From contig CALBMC010000015.1 of NCBI GenBank assembly GCA_937895685.1, forward strand, positions 1 through 7,024: a DNA stretch of 7,024 nucleotides, written 5' to 3'. Origin of the DNA: an uncultured bacterium (GTDB lineage: Bacteria; Patescibacteriota; Minisyncoccia; Phycocordibacterales; UBA9973). A program made the translations under genes and the position numbers. Below, piece by piece: positions 5,808-7,024 of the stretch. Within the stretch, counting starts at the first letter, position 1; every line of letters starts with the position of its first letter. Under the pieces are notes generated by a model. The model did not search any database, was not told the origin of the DNA, and worked only from the letters and a program-made list of their open reading frames with translations.

Positions 5808-5914
5808 GTCAGAACACACAGAAAATCCTAAACGCACCAAGGCTAAGGATCGAACCTAAAACCAAAGGGGCAACCAAAAAATTTATAAAAAACAAACCTA
5901 AAAAGGCTGGAAAT

Positions 5915-7012
5915 ATGGCAAAAGTGCTTATTTCAAAGCCCAAATATAACAAAGGATCAATACTCTTGGTGGGAGGGGCTGTTTTGTCTACTCTTGTTTT
6001 AGTTCCTGCCTACATCTTTTCTTCTATTGAGACTGACAAAGTTAGCGCTGAAAATAGTAAAAATAGTACAGAGATTGCACTTCTCGAACCAGTTTCAAGC
6101 CCTGTTCTTTCTCCAATTAACATGGAAGAAAGAATCGTTATGGTTGATGACCACGCTCTTGCAAAGGTTGGAAATAACTATACAGGAGGAGTTGTTTATG
6201 AGGCTGAAGATTATGAATCTTTTGATCCGGCTATATATATAGTCAAAAAAGGAGACACTATATCTTCGATTGCTGAACTTTTTGATGTATCAGTAGACAC
6301 AATTAGACTTGCTAATGATATACCAAAAGGAAAAGGAGTTACTGTGGGAGAAACATTGGTCATTCTCCCTGTTTCAGGAGGAAAACACAAAGTTGCTAAA
6401 GGAGATACGATTTCCTCTATTGCAAAGAAATACAATGCTGAAGTAAGTGAAATACTAAGATTTAACGATCTTAGCGATGCTTCAAAAATAAAAATTGGAG
6501 ATGAACTTATTATTCCAGGCGCTGATGATGACATGATGAAGGCTGCCTCTAAACCAAAAACAACTGTTTCTTCAAAGAAAGAGAGCGCAGGAATAGCGTC
6601 AATAAAGAAACGAGGTGGTGGAGTAAGACTAGAAGGCTTCTTTATAAGACCAGTTGCCCCAGGAACTGGAAGACTTTCTCAAAATATTCACGGAAACAAT
6701 GGAGTTGATATTGCCGCTCCAGTTGGAACACCAATCAGAGCTGCTGCAGACGGAGTTGTGGTTGTAAGTAAATTCAAGGAAGGAAATCCTTGGTTTGGAG
6801 GATTTGGAAACTTTGTTGTAATCGAGCACTCAAATGGTGTAAAAACTTTATCTGCCCACATGTCTGCTGTTAATGTTTCTGTTGGACAAAGTGTTTCTCA
6901 AGGAGACATTATAGGAAAAATTGGAAGTACAGGAAGATCTACTGGTCCACATATCCACTTTGAAGTTTGGGGAGCATTTAATCCGGGAAGTGATGGAAGC
7001 TGGGCGAATTAA
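5915..7012 (+). CDS. Membrane-anchored LysM-LysM-M23 peptidoglycan hydrolase
   Basis: A 365-residue cell-wall enzyme, predicted to cleave peptide cross-bridges or stems in peptidoglycan with a zinc-dependent M23 (LytM/lysostaphin-type) domain. A basic N-terminus (MAKVLISKPKYNKG) precedes one hydrophobic helix at 15-37, so it is either a signal anchor or an uncleaved signal. LysM 1 is at about 107-153 (YIVKKGDTISSIAELF) and LysM 2 at about 157-201 (HKVAKGDTISSIAKKY); both bind glycan chains. A Lys/Ser-rich linker leads to the M23 domain (about 241-355). Metal and catalytic residues are His259 and Asp265 in HGNNGVDIAAP, His315 in LSAHMS, and His347/His349 in GPHIHFEVW. The second motif set is complete; the first is an HGxNxVD variant of the usual HxxxD. 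The ATG at 5915 has only a weak AGG/GGA upstream. The frame is open without a stop back to 5744 but contains no ATG, GTG or TTG there. The product could be an inactive NlpD/EnvC-like activator, but the intact HxH argues for activity. Confidence 0.93.
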   Translation: MAKVLISKPKYNKGSILLVGGAVLSTLVLVPAYIFSSIETDKVSAENSKNSTEIALLEPVSSPVLSPINMEERIVMVDDHALAKVGNNYTGGVVYEAEDYESFDPAIYIVKKGDTISSIAELFDVSVDTIRLANDIPKGKGVTVGETLVILPVSGGKHKVAKGDTISSIAKKYNAEVSEILRFNDLSDASKIKIGDELIIPGADDDMMKAASKPKTTVSSKKESAGIASIKKRGGGVRLEGFFIRPVAPGTGRLSQNIHGNNGVDIAAPVGTPIRAAADGVVVVSKFKEGNPWFGGFGNFVVIEHSNGVKTLSAHMSAVNVSVGQSVSQGDIIGKIGSTGRSTGPHIHFEVWGAFNPGSDGSWAN

Positions 7013-7024
7013 GTAATTATTTAA

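Larger units (their letters stand above)
5638..5914. other. 277-nt divergent intergenic region
   Basis: This gap separates the minus-strand operon from the plus-strand hydrolase gene and must hold both promoters. It contains the candidate -10 boxes, the hairpin at 5739-5772, the palindrome at 5792-5807, a second partner for the hairpin arm at 5822-5830 (AAAATCCTA), and the minus-strand leader ORF with its strong ribosome-binding site. From 5811 to 5914 the plus strand becomes A/C-rich with few T, unlike the coding DNA around it. I see no tRNA, no known riboswitch and no insertion-sequence remnant. Confidence 0.8.

Noticed and set aside
5843..5859. tRNA T-arm-like stem-loop on the minus strand (TTCGATC loop, 5-bp stem)
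   Set aside because: The 7-nt loop and stem look like a T-arm, but no acceptor strand, anticodon arm or D-arm pairs around it, and no CCA follows.
6233..6241. TATATATA run in the hydrolase gene
   Set aside because: It encodes Ile-Tyr-Ile at the start of LysM 1; nothing suggests an internal promoter.
6211..6534. Minus-strand open frame of 107 codons opposite the hydrolase
   Set aside because: Antisense to both LysM domains, Ser/Ile-rich, with no independent evidence of coding.

Overview
The window reads as an AT-rich chromosomal segment of a Candidate Phyla Radiation (Patescibacteria) bacterium, most likely Parcubacteria-like. This rests on gene content and style: tightly packed genes with almost no Shine-Dalgarno sequences, a shortened PcrA/UvrD-type helicase, a small secreted FGGR protein of a type I associate with Parcubacteria from memory, and a LysM-LysM-M23 murein hydrolase with the HGxNxVD metal motif often seen in that group. 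The standard code fits: no gene needs an in-frame TGA, and the visible stops of the main genes are TAA or TAG.

Layout. Positions 1-5637 hold a minus-strand gene train. In transcription order it is: an 801-aa unrecognised, lysine/glutamate-rich protein with one internal membrane segment (3232-5637); a UvrD/PcrA helicase with a GTG start (1328-3208); the 16S rRNA dimethyladenosine methyltransferase RsmA/KsgA (535-1326, possibly from 1368); a small secreted two-cysteine protein (141-515); and the first 46 codons of a membrane-anchored protein cut by the window edge (1-138). Gaps are 23, 1 (or a 41-nt overlap), 19 and 2 nt, so one operon is likely. Positions 5638-5914 are a 277-nt divergent intergenic region. 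Positions 5915-7012 hold the plus-strand LysM/M23 hydrolase.

The intergenic region is the least ordinary part. It contains a strong 14-bp hairpin (5739-5772). A second, perfect partner for that hairpin's inner left arm lies at 5822-5830, so two mutually exclusive folds are possible. It also has a 16-nt perfect AT-rich palindrome, and on the minus strand the strongest ribosome-binding site in the window, placed exactly for a 14-codon leader ORF ahead of the 801-aa gene.

The 801-aa protein is the main novelty. It carries a recognisable E3-binding (peripheral subunit-binding) fold near its N-terminus, two diverged copies of an unknown small domain, a single membrane span and a conserved-looking helical C-terminal domain. 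No pyruvate dehydrogenase-type gene is nearby. Its divergent pairing with a cell-wall hydrolase hints at an envelope role, but its function is unknown. The helicase and RsmA are ordinary housekeeping genes. I see no mobile element, CRISPR array or RNA gene.
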